NCBI GenBank assembly: GCA_905479945.1
Contig: CAJQOP010000120.1
Span: 1-39,124 of the forward strand
From: an uncultured Glaciecola sp.
Lineage (GTDB): Bacteria > Pseudomonadota > Gammaproteobacteria > Enterobacterales > Alteromonadaceae
Length of the DNA: 39,124 nucleotides
Direction of reading: 5' to 3'
Shown here piece by piece: positions 26,077 through 34,730 of the stretch; positions within the stretch are counted from its first letter, which is position 1, and each line of letters starts with the position of its first letter. Both the position numbers and the translations under genes were made by a program. The notes below the pieces were generated by a model. The model saw nothing but the letters and a program-made list of their open reading frames with translations. It was not told the DNA's origin and searched no databases.

Positions 26077-27231
26077 TTAAAGCACTTCGATGTTGGACGA
26101 AGTTAAGCGCCGTCCAATGATGACTCGCATTATTTCATTCGTACCTTCTAAAATTTGATGCACTCTTACGTCCCGCACATGCCTTTCTAATGGGTACTCT
26201 TTTATATAGCCATAGCCGCCATGGATTTGTAATGCTTGATTACACACTTCAAAACCAACATCAGTGGCGAAACGCTTGGCCATAGCGCAGTAGGTGCTTT
26301 TGTCTGGGTGGTTATTATCGATTTTGCTGGCTGCCAATCTAACCATCTGCCTCGCTGCTACTAACTCAGTGGCCATATCAGCGAGTTTAAATTGTAATGC
26401 TTGGAAACTCGCTAAGGGTTTACCAAATTGAGTTCGTTCTTGCATATATGCTTGAGCTGAATTCAGAGCCTGTTGTGCTGTACCAATAGAACAGGTTGCG
26501 ATATTAACTCTACCGCCATCCAAACCCTGCATCGCAAATTTAAAACCATCACCTTCTTCGCCCAACAAGGCTGATTGATTTATTTCAACATTATCAAAAG
26601 TAATCATTCTTGTAGGTTGGGCATTCCACCCCATTTTTTCTTCTGCTTTGCCGTATTCAATGCCTTTCGCATCAGCAGGCACTACAAATGCAGAAACACC
26701 TCCCGCACCCGCACCACCTGTCCGTGCCATAACAACTAATACTTGAGTTGCGCCAGCCCCAGAGATAAACACTTTAGATCCATTAAGCAGATAGCCATTT
26801 GATGTAGGTTTTGCCGTTGTTCGCATTGAAGCAGCATCGGATCCTGAACCTGGCTCTGTTAAGCAATAACTGGCAATATTTTGACCACTTACTAATGATG
26901 GCATCCAAGTTCGTTTAGCTTCTTCACTCCCCCAAGTAGCAACCATCCAGGTAGCCATGTTATGAATCGTCAGCATGGCTGTGGTGGTTGTACAACCCAT
27001 TGCTAGTTGTTCAAAAATAATAGATGAGTCTAGACGTGGAAGACCTAAACCGCCTTCACTTTCCGGCGTATACAAGCAGCAAAATCCAAGTTCACCTGCT
27101 TTTTTGATTGTTTCAATCGGAAAATAATGTTCTTTGTCCCACTTTGAGGCGAAAGGCGCTAATTCTTGATCTGAAAATTGCCTAGCTGTTTCAGCAAATG
27201 CAATTTGATCTTCGTTCAACTCAAAATTCAT
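26077..27231 (-). CDS. Isobutyryl-CoA dehydrogenase-like acyl-CoA dehydrogenase
   Basis: A 384-residue FAD-dependent acyl-CoA dehydrogenase. The FAD/substrate signature CLTEPGSGSDAASMRT is present, as are QIHGGYGYIKEYPLERHVRD and the catalytic Glu362 in LEGTNEI. Position in an operon with mmsA, HIBYL-CoA hydrolase and mmsB points to isobutyryl-CoA as substrate, yielding methacrylyl-CoA. No separate enoyl-CoA hydratase for the next step is in the cluster, so that reaction would use an enzyme encoded elsewhere. It starts 34 bases after the mmsA stop. Confidence 0.9.
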   Translation of the reverse strand: MNFELNEDQIAFAETARQFSDQELAPFASKWDKEHYFPIETIKKAGELGFCCLYTPESEGGLGLPRLDSSIIFEQLAMGCTTTTAMLTIHNMATWMVATWGSEEAKRTWMPSLVSGQNIASYCLTEPGSGSDAASMRTTAKPTSNGYLLNGSKVFISGAGATQVLVVMARTGGAGAGGVSAFVVPADAKGIEYGKAEEKMGWNAQPTRMITFDNVEINQSALLGEEGDGFKFAMQGLDGGRVNIATCSIGTAQQALNSAQAYMQERTQFGKPLASFQALQFKLADMATELVAARQMVRLAASKIDNNHPDKSTYCAMAKRFATDVGFEVCNQALQIHGGYGYIKEYPLERHVRDVRVHQILEGTNEIMRVIIGRRLTSSNIEVL

Positions 27232-27265
27232 ATTCTATGTGTCTCCAGTAATCGAGAAAAGTTGC

Positions 27266-28756
27266 TTATTTCAGTTCAATGGTCATATTCGGACCAGAAG
27301 GAATGTCGTCGTCTAACCAACGAGAGGTAATTGTTTTTGTTTCAGTATAGAAACGCACCCCTTGTTTACCGTAGGCATGAAGGTCACCGTAAAATGAGTT
27401 TTTCCAACCAGTAAATGAGAAGAATGGCAGTGGAACTGGTATGGCAACATTAATTCCGACCTGACCCACCTCAATATTACTCTGATACTTTCGCGCTGCA
27501 GCGCCACTGGCGGTAAAAATGGAAGTACCATTGCCGTAAGGGTTGGCATTCACCAATGCAATGGCCTCATCAAGTGTATCTACTGTGATACAACAAAGAA
27601 CAGGGCCAAATACTTCCTCCTGATATATGCTCATTTCTGGCTTTACATCCCGGAAAACAGTCGGCCCAACCCAATTTCCACCCTCGTAACCTTTAAGCGT
27701 GAAGTCTGAACCATCAAGCAAACAAGTTGCTCCCTGTTTCTTGCCCTCTTCAATTAAAGAAAGCACTCTAGCTTTAGCCTGCTGACTAATAAGCGGGCCA
27801 TAGCCAGCGTTTTCATCATTCCACACGCCTGGCTTCACAGCGCCTATCTTAGCGCTTAGTTCATCAATCCACTCTGCGCTATCACCAACAAATACGGCAA
27901 CCGAAATAGCCATGCAACGTTGCCCCGCAGCGCCAACACTGGCTCCAACGAGGTTATTAATCGCAAAGTCTTTATTTGCATCCGGCATGATCACGCAGTG
28001 GTTTTTAGCGCCTGCGAAGCACTGTGCTCGTTTCATATTATCAGTCGCTGTTTTGTAAATGTGCTGGCCCACTGGAACACTACCAACAAACGAAACTGCT
28101 TTAATAGCATCATGTTTAAGTAAATAGTTAACTTGGTCTTTACCTCCATGCAGAACATTTAAGATACCTTTTGGCGCGCCTGCTTGCATAAACAACTCTG
28201 CAAGCATCATTGGCGTTTGCGGGTCCTGCTCAGAAGGCTTAAGAATAAAGGTATTACCACTGGCTATCGCAAGCGGAAACATCCATAACGGAATCATGGC
28301 AGGAAAATTAAACGGGGTAATGCCCAAACAAACGCCTAAAGGCTGGGTAATACTATGGATATCAATATTTGTAGCCGCATTTTCGATAGTTTCGCCCATC
28401 ATCATAGAAGATATATTCGCTGCCTGCTCAACCACCTCAATACCACGCCAGACATCGCCCTTGGCATCTGCAAAGGTTTTCCCTGTTTCTTCGGATAAAA
28501 CAGTCGCAATAGCATCATGATTCTCTTTTAACAAATGCTGATAGCGCAGCATAAGTCTTGCCCTTTCTGGCACTGATACCTTTTTCCAAGTTTTAAACGC
28601 AGTCGTTGCTGCGTCAATCGCCTGTTCCATTTCAATATCAGTCGCAAGTGGTGCATGGGCAATGATTTCATTCGTTGCCGGGTTTGACACCTCTATAAAA
28701 TCTGTCGATGTTGACTGGACAAATTGTCCATCAATTAATTGTGCTACTTTATTCAT
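27266..28756 (-). CDS. mmsA: Methylmalonate-semialdehyde dehydrogenase (acylating)
   Basis: The 496-residue aldehyde dehydrogenase has the MMSDH pattern: [17 protein letters not shown] (145-161), [11 protein letters not shown] (224-234) and the catalytic Cys281 in [10 protein letters not shown]. It converts methylmalonate semialdehyde, CoA and NAD to propionyl-CoA, the last step of valine degradation. It is the first gene of the four-gene operon mmsA / acyl-CoA dehydrogenase / HIBYL-CoA hydrolase / mmsB. GAGG lies six bases before the ATG. A promoter and LiuR-like operator lie upstream (28814-28859). Confidence 0.95.
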   Translation of the reverse strand: MNKVAQLIDGQFVQSTSTDFIEVSNPATNEIIAHAPLATDIEMEQAIDAATTAFKTWKKVSVPERARLMLRYQHLLKENHDAIATVLSEETGKTFADAKGDVWRGIEVVEQAANISSMMMGETIENAATNIDIHSITQPLGVCLGITPFNFPAMIPLWMFPLAIASGNTFILKPSEQDPQTPMMLAELFMQAGAPKGILNVLHGGKDQVNYLLKHDAIKAVSFVGSVPVGQHIYKTATDNMKRAQCFAGAKNHCVIMPDANKDFAINNLVGASVGAAGQRCMAISVAVFVGDSAEWIDELSAKIGAVKPGVWNDENAGYGPLISQQAKARVLSLIEEGKKQGATCLLDGSDFTLKGYEGGNWVGPTVFRDVKPEMSIYQEEVFGPVLCCITVDTLDEAIALVNANPYGNGTSIFTASGAAARKYQSNIEVGQVGINVAIPVPLPFFSFTGWKNSFYGDLHAYGKQGVRFYTETKTITSRWLDDDIPSGPNMTIELK

Positions 28757-28813
28757 GGTAAACCTCTAAACGATTTGATGAGTGCATATGTCGCTACAGT
28801 AAACTGGCATTAC

Positions 28814-28859
28814 CTTTACGTAAACGTAAAGTATAGTCGAGTCGCTTCTTTAATGTAAA
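28814..28859 (-). promoter_or_regulatory. Promoter and LiuR-like operator of the valine-degradation operon
   Basis: On the minus strand a -35 box TTTACA (28854-28859) is followed after 18 bases by -10 TATACT (28830-28835). The near-perfect palindrome CTTTACGTAAACGTAAAG (28814-28831) overlaps the end of the -10 box and the likely transcription start. It closely resembles the operator of LiuR, the MerR-family repressor of branched-chain amino-acid degradation in proteobacteria. Repression relieved during valine/leucine breakdown is inferred; no liuR gene is in this window. Confidence 0.75.
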
Positions 28860-29007
28860 GTTAATGTTACAACACTAATGTAAGGAATGAGTTTTTTACT
28901 ACTACAGACCTATGTATTTTAGTGCATACCCAAAAAAAGGCTAAAAATCAAACAACTTGAACGATCAATTGATAATCTGTGTAAATGTATTCAAATAAGA
29001 AATTGGC

Positions 29008-30615
29008 ATGTTAAAATACAAAATCAAAATCGCTATTGTAGAAGACAACGCCACCGCACGGCTAAATTTGCGCAGTCATCTCCTATCTTTAGGTGAGTTT
29101 GACATCGCTAGCTATACCAACGGTAAAGAGCTTAGAAACGGCTTGCGTACAATAGACTTTGATCTTGTCGTGATCGATTTCCATCTTGGGCAGACTAAGA
29201 ATGGTGTTGAATGGATTCAGTATTTAAGTGAAGCAAAGCTTATTAAGCCTTCGACAGGGATCATATTTTTAACCTCTGATAGATTGCCGCAAACGATCAG
29301 TCAAATACTAGATATCTATCCCGACGTACTTATTATAAAACCTTACACCATCAAAACCCTCCACGCTTCTATTACTCACTATTTAAATGTGAGGACGAAA
29401 ATCAAACCTGCTCTCGACTTTTTGGATAACGAACAATCTAATCTGGCGCTTAACTTTATTGACAAAACGTTACAAAATGGTTTGGACAAGCGAGCAAGCA
29501 CTGATTTTATTAAACTCAAAGGGCAATTGCTAATAAAAGAACAACGCTTTGCTGAATCGGCAGAACTGTATGGCGCAATTTTGGCGCGTTCTTCAAATGT
29601 GCTTTGGGCACATTGGGGCTTGATTAAAAGTGAATTTTTATCCGGTCAGTGGCGCCATTGTCAAGACATGCTCGATGGTTTGATCGGCGAGCAACTAACC
29701 AAAGATAAAGCTTACGAGTGGATGGCATGCGTTGAAATTGGCAAAGAAAATTACGCTTTAGCAGAGAAAATTCTTGATAACATTAAAGAAAACGAACTCA
29801 CGATCCCAGCGACTAAGCTAAAAGTGCTAGCCTACAAAATGCAAGGGAGAAGTGAAGAAGCTATTCGACTTTTGGAAAAGAAAAGACAAAGCAACTTCAC
29901 GGTAAAAGAACGTTTCGACGAATATACAATTGAGTTAGCTCGCTATCATTTACAAATAGCTGAAAATACAGAGGCTAATGAAAGGGCTGAAACATTACAT
30001 ACTGCAAAATGCTTAATTGGCAATGCTAGTCGCAGTATCCTCGATAGGCAAACCCAGCACCAAAGAGACTTTATGTTAGCATTGGCTAGTATCTTGGAAG
30101 GTGACAAGCAACGCGCAGAAAAAATCTTGCTAGACAAAACCGTTGGCGACGCTACAAATGCAAAGCTAGCTACGATGGTTGATGCAATTAAGGTTTGGTT
30201 TGGCCTCGGTATGGAAGAAAATGCCAGAGAAGTCTGGAATGAAGTCGACAGAAAGCTATCAGCTAAAGATGACCAAATTGATTTAATACTCGGCGATAAC
30301 TTAATCCTTGAGACAGAGAGAGCACTCGGCTTGTCTGAAGAAAAGGCAAAACGTGTTAACGATCAAGGTATGGTGCACTACCTTGGTAATCAAGTGAATG
30401 ATGCCATTGAGCTATTTTATAAAGCGCGCCAACTGAACCCTGGTGTTCCAGCTTTTACGCTCAACTTATTGCAATGCCTTAGTGATATCAAAAAGGCAGA
30501 ATACAAAGACCAAAAAACGCTCACACTAGTAGACGAGCTAAGTGATAAAACTTTGTCGCAGTCGAACCGGAAGCGTTATGACTTAATTTTGAAAAAAATA
30601 AATGACTCCCCCTGA
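29008..30615 (+). CDS. Receiver-TPR response regulator (paralogue 2)
   Basis: The 535-residue protein has the same plan as the one at 10015. The receiver domain (about 5-125) has Glu12/Asp13, phospho-acceptor Asp57 in IDFHLG, Thr89 in LTSD and Lys111 in IKPY. TPR-like helical repeats fill the rest, with a final unit near 450-495 (DQGMVHYLGNQVNDAIELF). The shared receiver pattern (HLGxxxNG, LIKPS) and C-terminal LNLLQ block mark the two as paralogues. There is no DNA-binding or enzymatic output. It is divergent from mmsA and monocistronic, with no kinase next to it. Confidence 0.88.
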   Translation: MLKYKIKIAIVEDNATARLNLRSHLLSLGEFDIASYTNGKELRNGLRTIDFDLVVIDFHLGQTKNGVEWIQYLSEAKLIKPSTGIIFLTSDRLPQTISQILDIYPDVLIIKPYTIKTLHASITHYLNVRTKIKPALDFLDNEQSNLALNFIDKTLQNGLDKRASTDFIKLKGQLLIKEQRFAESAELYGAILARSSNVLWAHWGLIKSEFLSGQWRHCQDMLDGLIGEQLTKDKAYEWMACVEIGKENYALAEKILDNIKENELTIPATKLKVLAYKMQGRSEEAIRLLEKKRQSNFTVKERFDEYTIELARYHLQIAENTEANERAETLHTAKCLIGNASRSILDRQTQHQRDFMLALASILEGDKQRAEKILLDKTVGDATNAKLATMVDAIKVWFGLGMEENAREVWNEVDRKLSAKDDQIDLILGDNLILETERALGLSEEKAKRVNDQGMVHYLGNQVNDAIELFYKARQLNPGVPAFTLNLLQCLSDIKKAEYKDQKTLTLVDELSDKTLSQSNRKRYDLILKKINDSP

Positions 30616-30747
30616 TTCCTTCAGCATGGTCGAAGTTACAGAACAACTTACTGAAGATGTTGCATAGTTATCAGTATATTTTCTGATATTTGCTGATAAA
30701 TACTCACCTACTGGTACAATATTGAAAAACACAGTAAAGAGAACAGT

Positions 30748-31236
30748 ATGGTTAACAATATCTATGCACTAGACTATGTCGCTAACAATGGTGATTTGGT
30801 GTCATTTCAAAAATATGAAGGCAAAGTTGTCCTCATTGTTAATACCGCAAGCAAATGTGGTTTCACTCCTCAATACGACGGCCTTGAAGCACTATATAAA
30901 AAGCATAAAGAAACAGGCTTAGAAGTTATAGGCTTCCCATGTGATCAGTTCGGTCACCAAGAACCTGGAGGCGACGACGAAATCGCACAATTTTGTGAAA
31001 TGCGCTTCAACTTATCCTTTCCATTATCAAAGAAAATCGAAGTCAATGGAGATAATGCGGCCCCAATATATAAGTTATTAAAAACCGAGGCGCCGGGTGT
31101 TCTTGGTACAAAAGGCATTAAATGGAATTTCACTAAATTCTTAATAAACAAGCAAGGTGAAGTTACTAAACGATATAGCCCTAAAACAAAACCCGAGCAA
31201 ATTGAAGCGGATATTGTTAATTTATTAAAGGCTTGA
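30748..31236 (+). CDS. Glutathione peroxidase (BtuE/Gpx family)
   Basis: A 162-residue peroxidase of the Gpx family. The peroxidatic Cys37 lies in NTASKCGFTPQ, the conserved Gln67 in GFPCDQFG and the Trp126-Asn127 pair in WNFTKFL, making the usual catalytic tetrad. Cys83 in QFCEMRF is at the resolving position used by thioredoxin-dependent members, so thioredoxin rather than glutathione may be the true reductant. It reduces hydrogen peroxide and organic hydroperoxides in the cytoplasm. It is a single gene with a terminator 25 bases downstream. Confidence 0.94.
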   Translation: MVNNIYALDYVANNGDLVSFQKYEGKVVLIVNTASKCGFTPQYDGLEALYKKHKETGLEVIGFPCDQFGHQEPGGDDEIAQFCEMRFNLSFPLSKKIEVNGDNAAPIYKLLKTEAPGVLGTKGIKWNFTKFLINKQGEVTKRYSPKTKPEQIEADIVNLLKA

Positions 31237-31260
31237 TACCTCAATAACTCAACATAGTGT

Positions 31261-31287
31261 AAAAGCCGGCCCAACACGCCGGCTTTT
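31261..31287 (+). terminator. Rho-independent terminator of the peroxidase gene
   Basis: AAAAGCCGGC (31261-31270) pairs with GCCGGCTTTT (31278-31287) around a 7-base loop, followed by another T. Its symmetry means it could also stop minus-strand transcripts coming from cmoM. Confidence 0.9.
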
Positions 31288-31405
31288 TGCTATTTAAATT
31301 CAGTGATTTTATTGGGCGTCTATTCATCTATTTCCACCGGTCTGTCGTAATCATCCTCCAAATGAAGTGGCATAATAATAGTAAAACTCAATAAACTATG
31401 TCTTA

Positions 31406-32185
31406 TTACGTTTTTTTGATGATTAGATGGAAGTACTTGCCAAGCCACATGTAAGGCACCTGCTTAGCATATTTCATCTCTAGCGCCAGTACTTGCTCAT
31501 ATTCATCTACTTGCTTACTTCTATCATGTAAGTAATCATGGAAGCAGCGAATACCTGCCATATGCTCAATATCATAATTTGAAAAATGAGATTCTAAATA
31601 GTTAATAATTTCACTTGGACGCTGGGCATTATGCGGATTTAACTTAACTTGATTGCGAATATTCATTCCCGCATCAATATAATCAAAGTTACCCCAAATC
31701 GCGTTATTAAATAACGCAGCGTCACGATTGAAGAAGCTTAACGAAAGGTGACCTCCAATCTGCAGCTGTGTGAATAGCTTCTCAATTATTTCAAGTGGAT
31801 TTTGCACCCACTCTAATACAGCATGACATAACACAAGGTTAAAGCCTTCCTCGTGTTCTAGCGATAGAATATCTATTTTCTCAACCTTTGCATTGGGATA
31901 ACTTCCGAGACGCTCCTGGGCAATGTCGAGGACTTCAGAGGAGCCGTCGCATAATGTAACGTGATGACCATTTTGGGCAAAAGCTAAGGACATCATGCCC
32001 GTTCCTCCTCCGGCATCAAGAACCTTCGAAGGTTCTTTGGAGTTAATAAACTCAGCTAAATAATGTGATAGCATTTGGTGTCGTAAACGCCCTTTACTCG
32101 TGCCGTATATGTTCTTATCAAATTTGTTGGCAATACCATCAAAGTAAGTATCAACAGCTGCTACAGGCTTTTTTTTTCTCATCAT
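31406..32185 (-). CDS. cmoM: tRNA 5-carboxymethoxyuridine methyltransferase CmoM
   Basis: The 259-residue SAM-dependent methyltransferase matches CmoM (formerly SmtA). Motif I DAGGGTG (57-63), NIYGTSKGRLR near the N terminus, LCHAVLEWV, GNFDYIDAGM and RCFHDYL are all characteristic. It methylates cmo5U34 to mcmo5U34 in tRNA. In enterobacteria the gene precedes mukFEB, but no muk gene follows here. The Nif3-like gene lies 35 bases upstream on the same strand, so they may be co-transcribed. Confidence 0.93.
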   Translation of the reverse strand: MMRKKKPVAAVDTYFDGIANKFDKNIYGTSKGRLRHQMLSHYLAEFINSKEPSKVLDAGGGTGMMSLAFAQNGHHVTLCDGSSEVLDIAQERLGSYPNAKVEKIDILSLEHEEGFNLVLCHAVLEWVQNPLEIIEKLFTQLQIGGHLSLSFFNRDAALFNNAIWGNFDYIDAGMNIRNQVKLNPHNAQRPSEIINYLESHFSNYDIEHMAGIRCFHDYLHDRSKQVDEYEQVLALEMKYAKQVPYMWLGKYFHLIIKKT

Positions 32186-32220
32186 TCCATCATGTTAATT
32201 TAAAAGCTAATGACTTAGCA

Positions 32221-32979
32221 TTAAGCGGGATTAAAAATATCGACGAATTCACACTCAATACCGGTTACTTCTTGCAAATACTCACCTACAGATTTTACTC
32301 CGTAACGCTCAGTAGCATGATGTCCTGCAGCATAATAGTGTATATCAAGTTCTCTAGCACTATGAGTGGTCTGTTCTGATATTTCACCTGAAATAAAAGC
32401 GTCGACACCTAACTCGAATGCAGCATCAATATAGTTTTGGCCGCCACCTGTGCACCAAGCTACTTTGCGAATTAATTTATTTGAAGGTGCGCTAACATGC
32501 ATTGCTTCTCTATCGAGTAAATTCGAGATGGCTTGTCTAAACGAATTTGCATCTACTTTCTTATCTAACTCACCATACATGACGATACCTTCTGGTTTAA
32601 GCAATGGGTGCGCTTGAATATTACCTATTGAAAACAAATTCCCCAATTGAATGTTGTTGCCAAGCGTAGGATGCACGTCAATTGGTAAATGATAAGCAAC
32701 TAAATTGATATTGTTATCTAGTAAGGTTTTTATTCTTCGTTGTTTAAGTCCAGTAATAACTTGTGATTCACCTTTCCAGAAATAGCCATGATGCACTAAT
32801 ATGCAGTCAGCCTTGCGGTCTACAGCCTCATCTATCAAAGCTTGTGAGGCTGTTACCCCAGTTATTATCTTGCTTATTTCAGCACTTCCCTCAACTTGAA
32901 GACCATTAGGACAATAGTCACTGATCGGATTAGCTTGCAATAGCTTGTCAATTAATGTTAAAAATTCATGTCTTTTCAA
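32221..32979 (-). CDS. Nif3-like dinuclear metal-centre protein (YbgI family)
   Basis: A 252-residue protein of the Nif3/YbgI family, which forms hexameric toroids with a two-metal centre. Signature stretches are SDYCPNGLQVEG, VTASQALIDEA, ILVHHGYFWKGE with metal-binding histidines, AWCTGGGQNYID and YAAGHHATERYG. The function is unsettled; some relatives are linked to GTP cyclohydrolase-like chemistry. I choose TTG 32979, with GGAG seven bases upstream, because it gives the E. coli-like start MKRHEFLTLID. A GTG six codons upstream is possible but has no ribosome-binding site. Probably co-transcribed with cmoM. Confidence 0.9.
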   Translation of the reverse strand: MKRHEFLTLIDKLLQANPISDYCPNGLQVEGSAEISKIITGVTASQALIDEAVDRKADCILVHHGYFWKGESQVITGLKQRRIKTLLDNNINLVAYHLPIDVHPTLGNNIQLGNLFSIGNIQAHPLLKPEGIVMYGELDKKVDANSFRQAISNLLDREAMHVSAPSNKLIRKVAWCTGGGQNYIDAAFELGVDAFISGEISEQTTHSARELDIHYYAAGHHATERYGVKSVGEYLQEVTGIECEFVDIFNPA

Positions 32980-33079
32980 AAAAAGGCTCCAATGCACTCA
33001 AAGTAGACATTTGAAATAAAAAAGGTTTACACTGTACTTATATTAACATTATCACAACAAAAAGGGTTCATAAGAACAT

Positions 33080-33442
33080 ATGAGCAAATTAGACAAAGAC
33101 AGCGTCTTAGCAAAATTCACCGCAGCCTATGAGGCAGCAAATGGTAAAGCTCCAACTATCGAAGCAAAAGGTGGTTGGTATAGTGTTGATGGCGGTAAAA
33201 ATATACGTCTAGCACAATTGGATGAGATGGCTGATAGCATGGGTGCAGCTGCTCCTAAGAAAGCTAAAGCAGAAAAATCTGAGAAGCCGAAAGCCGAGGT
33301 GAAAGCCGAAAAGCCTAAGCCAGCAGCAAAGAAAGCTCCTGCCAAAGCGAAAGCTAAAAAAGCAGTTTCTAGTTTTTCTGTAAAGGATTTTTACACTCAG
33401 CAAATCCAAAAAGCTAACCCGGGTGCTAGATCACCAAGATAG
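33080..33442 (+). CDS. Lys/Ala/Pro-rich histone-H1-like protein
   Basis: The 120-residue protein has three parts. The first (about 1-52) is a small folded-looking domain with FTAAYEAANGKAPTIEAKGG and a WYSV turn. The middle (about 54-92) is a low-complexity tail of Lys, Ala, Pro and Glu resembling histone H1 or the tails of bacterial histone-like proteins. The end (about 93-120, SFSVKDFYTQQIQKANPGA) is again ordered-looking. The middle is highly basic, so nucleic-acid binding is plausible. I do not recognise a named family. A terminator follows at 33486. Confidence 0.8.
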   Translation: MSKLDKDSVLAKFTAAYEAANGKAPTIEAKGGWYSVDGGKNIRLAQLDEMADSMGAAAPKKAKAEKSEKPKAEVKAEKPKPAAKKAPAKAKAKKAVSSFSVKDFYTQQIQKANPGARSPR

Positions 33443-33485
33443 TCATTTCAAACGCTGATTAAATAAATCGTTTGGAATAACTGTT

Positions 33486-33513
33486 AAAAAAGCGGCCTAT
33501 TAGCCGCTTTTTT
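33486..33513. terminator. Bidirectional terminator between the Lys-rich gene and sohB
   Basis: AAAAAAGCGGC (33486-33496) pairs perfectly with GCCGCTTTTTT (33503-33513) around CTATTA. The A- and T-rich sides allow termination of both convergent genes (ends 33442 and 33545). Confidence 0.93.
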
Positions 33514-33544
33514 AGTTTCTCTTTGATTCGAGCCTTAAATAATC

Positions 33545-34573
33545 TTAACGATATAACTTATTGCCAGCATCAACCAAGCGCATAAAAGTTTGTTCTATCG
33601 CCTTATATGCAGAAAAGCCTAACTTTTGAGCTAGTGTCTTTTTCGTTGCATACTTTATGTTGAACAATTTAAATTCATCATTTGCTTCCATCAGAAAATC
33701 ATCAGATGTTTTTAATTCATCAACTAGAGCAAGCTCTTTCGCACGCTGCCCATACCAATATTCACCCGTTGCTACTTTCTCAATATCAAGCGAGGGGCGA
33801 TGTTGTTGAACAAAATCTTTGAACATAACATGCACATCTTCAATCTCTTCTTTAAACTTATCTCGCCCTTCCTGAGTGTTCTCACCAAACATAGTTAGCG
33901 TGCGTTTAAAATTACCCGCCGTATGTTGTTCAAATTCAATATCGTTTTTCTTCAACACTTTATTAAAATTTGGAAGTTGTGCAATAACACCAATAGAACC
34001 TATGATAGCAAAAGGAGCGCTAATAATGTGGTCAGCAACGCAAGCCATCATATAACCACCGCTAGCCGCAACCTTGTCTACGCTTACCGTGAGCTTAATG
34101 TTTTTGTCTTTGATACGCTGTAATTGAGATGCACATAATCCGTAACCATGAACTACGCCACCACCACTTTCAACATTAACCAATACTTCGTCATTTACTT
34201 CTGCGACACAAAGTATCGCTGTAATTTCTTCACGCAACGTATCTACTTCTTGAGCATTCATTGAACCAGAAAAGTTGAGTACGAACATGTTGTGTTTCTT
34301 TTTCTCATCTTTACTTGAAGATTTAGACTTTGCTTTTTTCTCTCGCTTTTCTTCTTTCTCTAGTTTTTTGAGTTGTTCTTTATCAAGCAAAACATGCTGC
34401 GCTTGACTTTTTATATCGTCAAAATGCTCAGAAAGTGACTCAAACTCTAAGTTACCTCCCGACTGCTTTTGCTTTGCTGCCATACCTACAATTAGCCCAA
34501 CAACCACAACGATTGCCACCACAATAGTTACTGCCTTTGCTAGAAACAAACCATATACAAATAAAAATTCCAA
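33545..34573 (-). CDS. sohB: Inner-membrane serine peptidase SohB
   Basis: A 342-residue S49-family peptidase. One N-terminal membrane segment lies at about 10-31, then a charged Lys/Glu-rich linker (65-94). The protease domain holds Ser171 in VAASGGYMMACVAD and Lys223 in AGNFKRTLTMFG, the Ser-Lys dyad of SohB/SppA enzymes. The length fits E. coli SohB (349 residues). The active site should face the periplasm, where it degrades signal peptides or misfolded proteins. Single gene. Confidence 0.94.
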   Translation of the reverse strand: MEFLFVYGLFLAKAVTIVVAIVVVVGLIVGMAAKQKQSGGNLEFESLSEHFDDIKSQAQHVLLDKEQLKKLEKEEKREKKAKSKSSSKDEKKKHNMFVLNFSGSMNAQEVDTLREEITAILCVAEVNDEVLVNVESGGGVVHGYGLCASQLQRIKDKNIKLTVSVDKVAASGGYMMACVADHIISAPFAIIGSIGVIAQLPNFNKVLKKNDIEFEQHTAGNFKRTLTMFGENTQEGRDKFKEEIEDVHVMFKDFVQQHRPSLDIEKVATGEYWYGQRAKELALVDELKTSDDFLMEANDEFKLFNIKYATKKTLAQKLGFSAYKAIEQTFMRLVDAGNKLYR

Positions 34574-34628
34574 ATTTCGCTCCTGTTTACTGCCTTAATT
34601 TGACTTATATTGGGCCATTCACCCAAAA

Positions 34629-34652
34629 TAAAAGGACCCTTAGGTCCTTTTA
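34629..34652 (-). terminator. Terminator of the acylase gene
   Basis: TAAAAGGACC (34629-34638) pairs perfectly with GGTCCTTTTA (34643-34652) around CTTA. It lies about 80 bases beyond the acylase stop on the minus strand; the exit side reads TATTTTGGG, a weak T-run. Confidence 0.7.
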
Positions 34653-34730
34653 TAAAACGGTTTTTTAATTAACACTTTTATACCACAGAAAACGGAGTTA
34701 ATTTCAGTTTAAACTGTATTTTCAAGGTTT

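Noticed and set aside
31320..31373. A 17-codon minus-strand frame (MPLHLEDDYDRPVEIDE) downstream of cmoM
   Set aside because: No ribosome-binding site at the right distance before its ATG and too short to judge from one sequence. It may be a relic of a longer gene, but nothing supports this.
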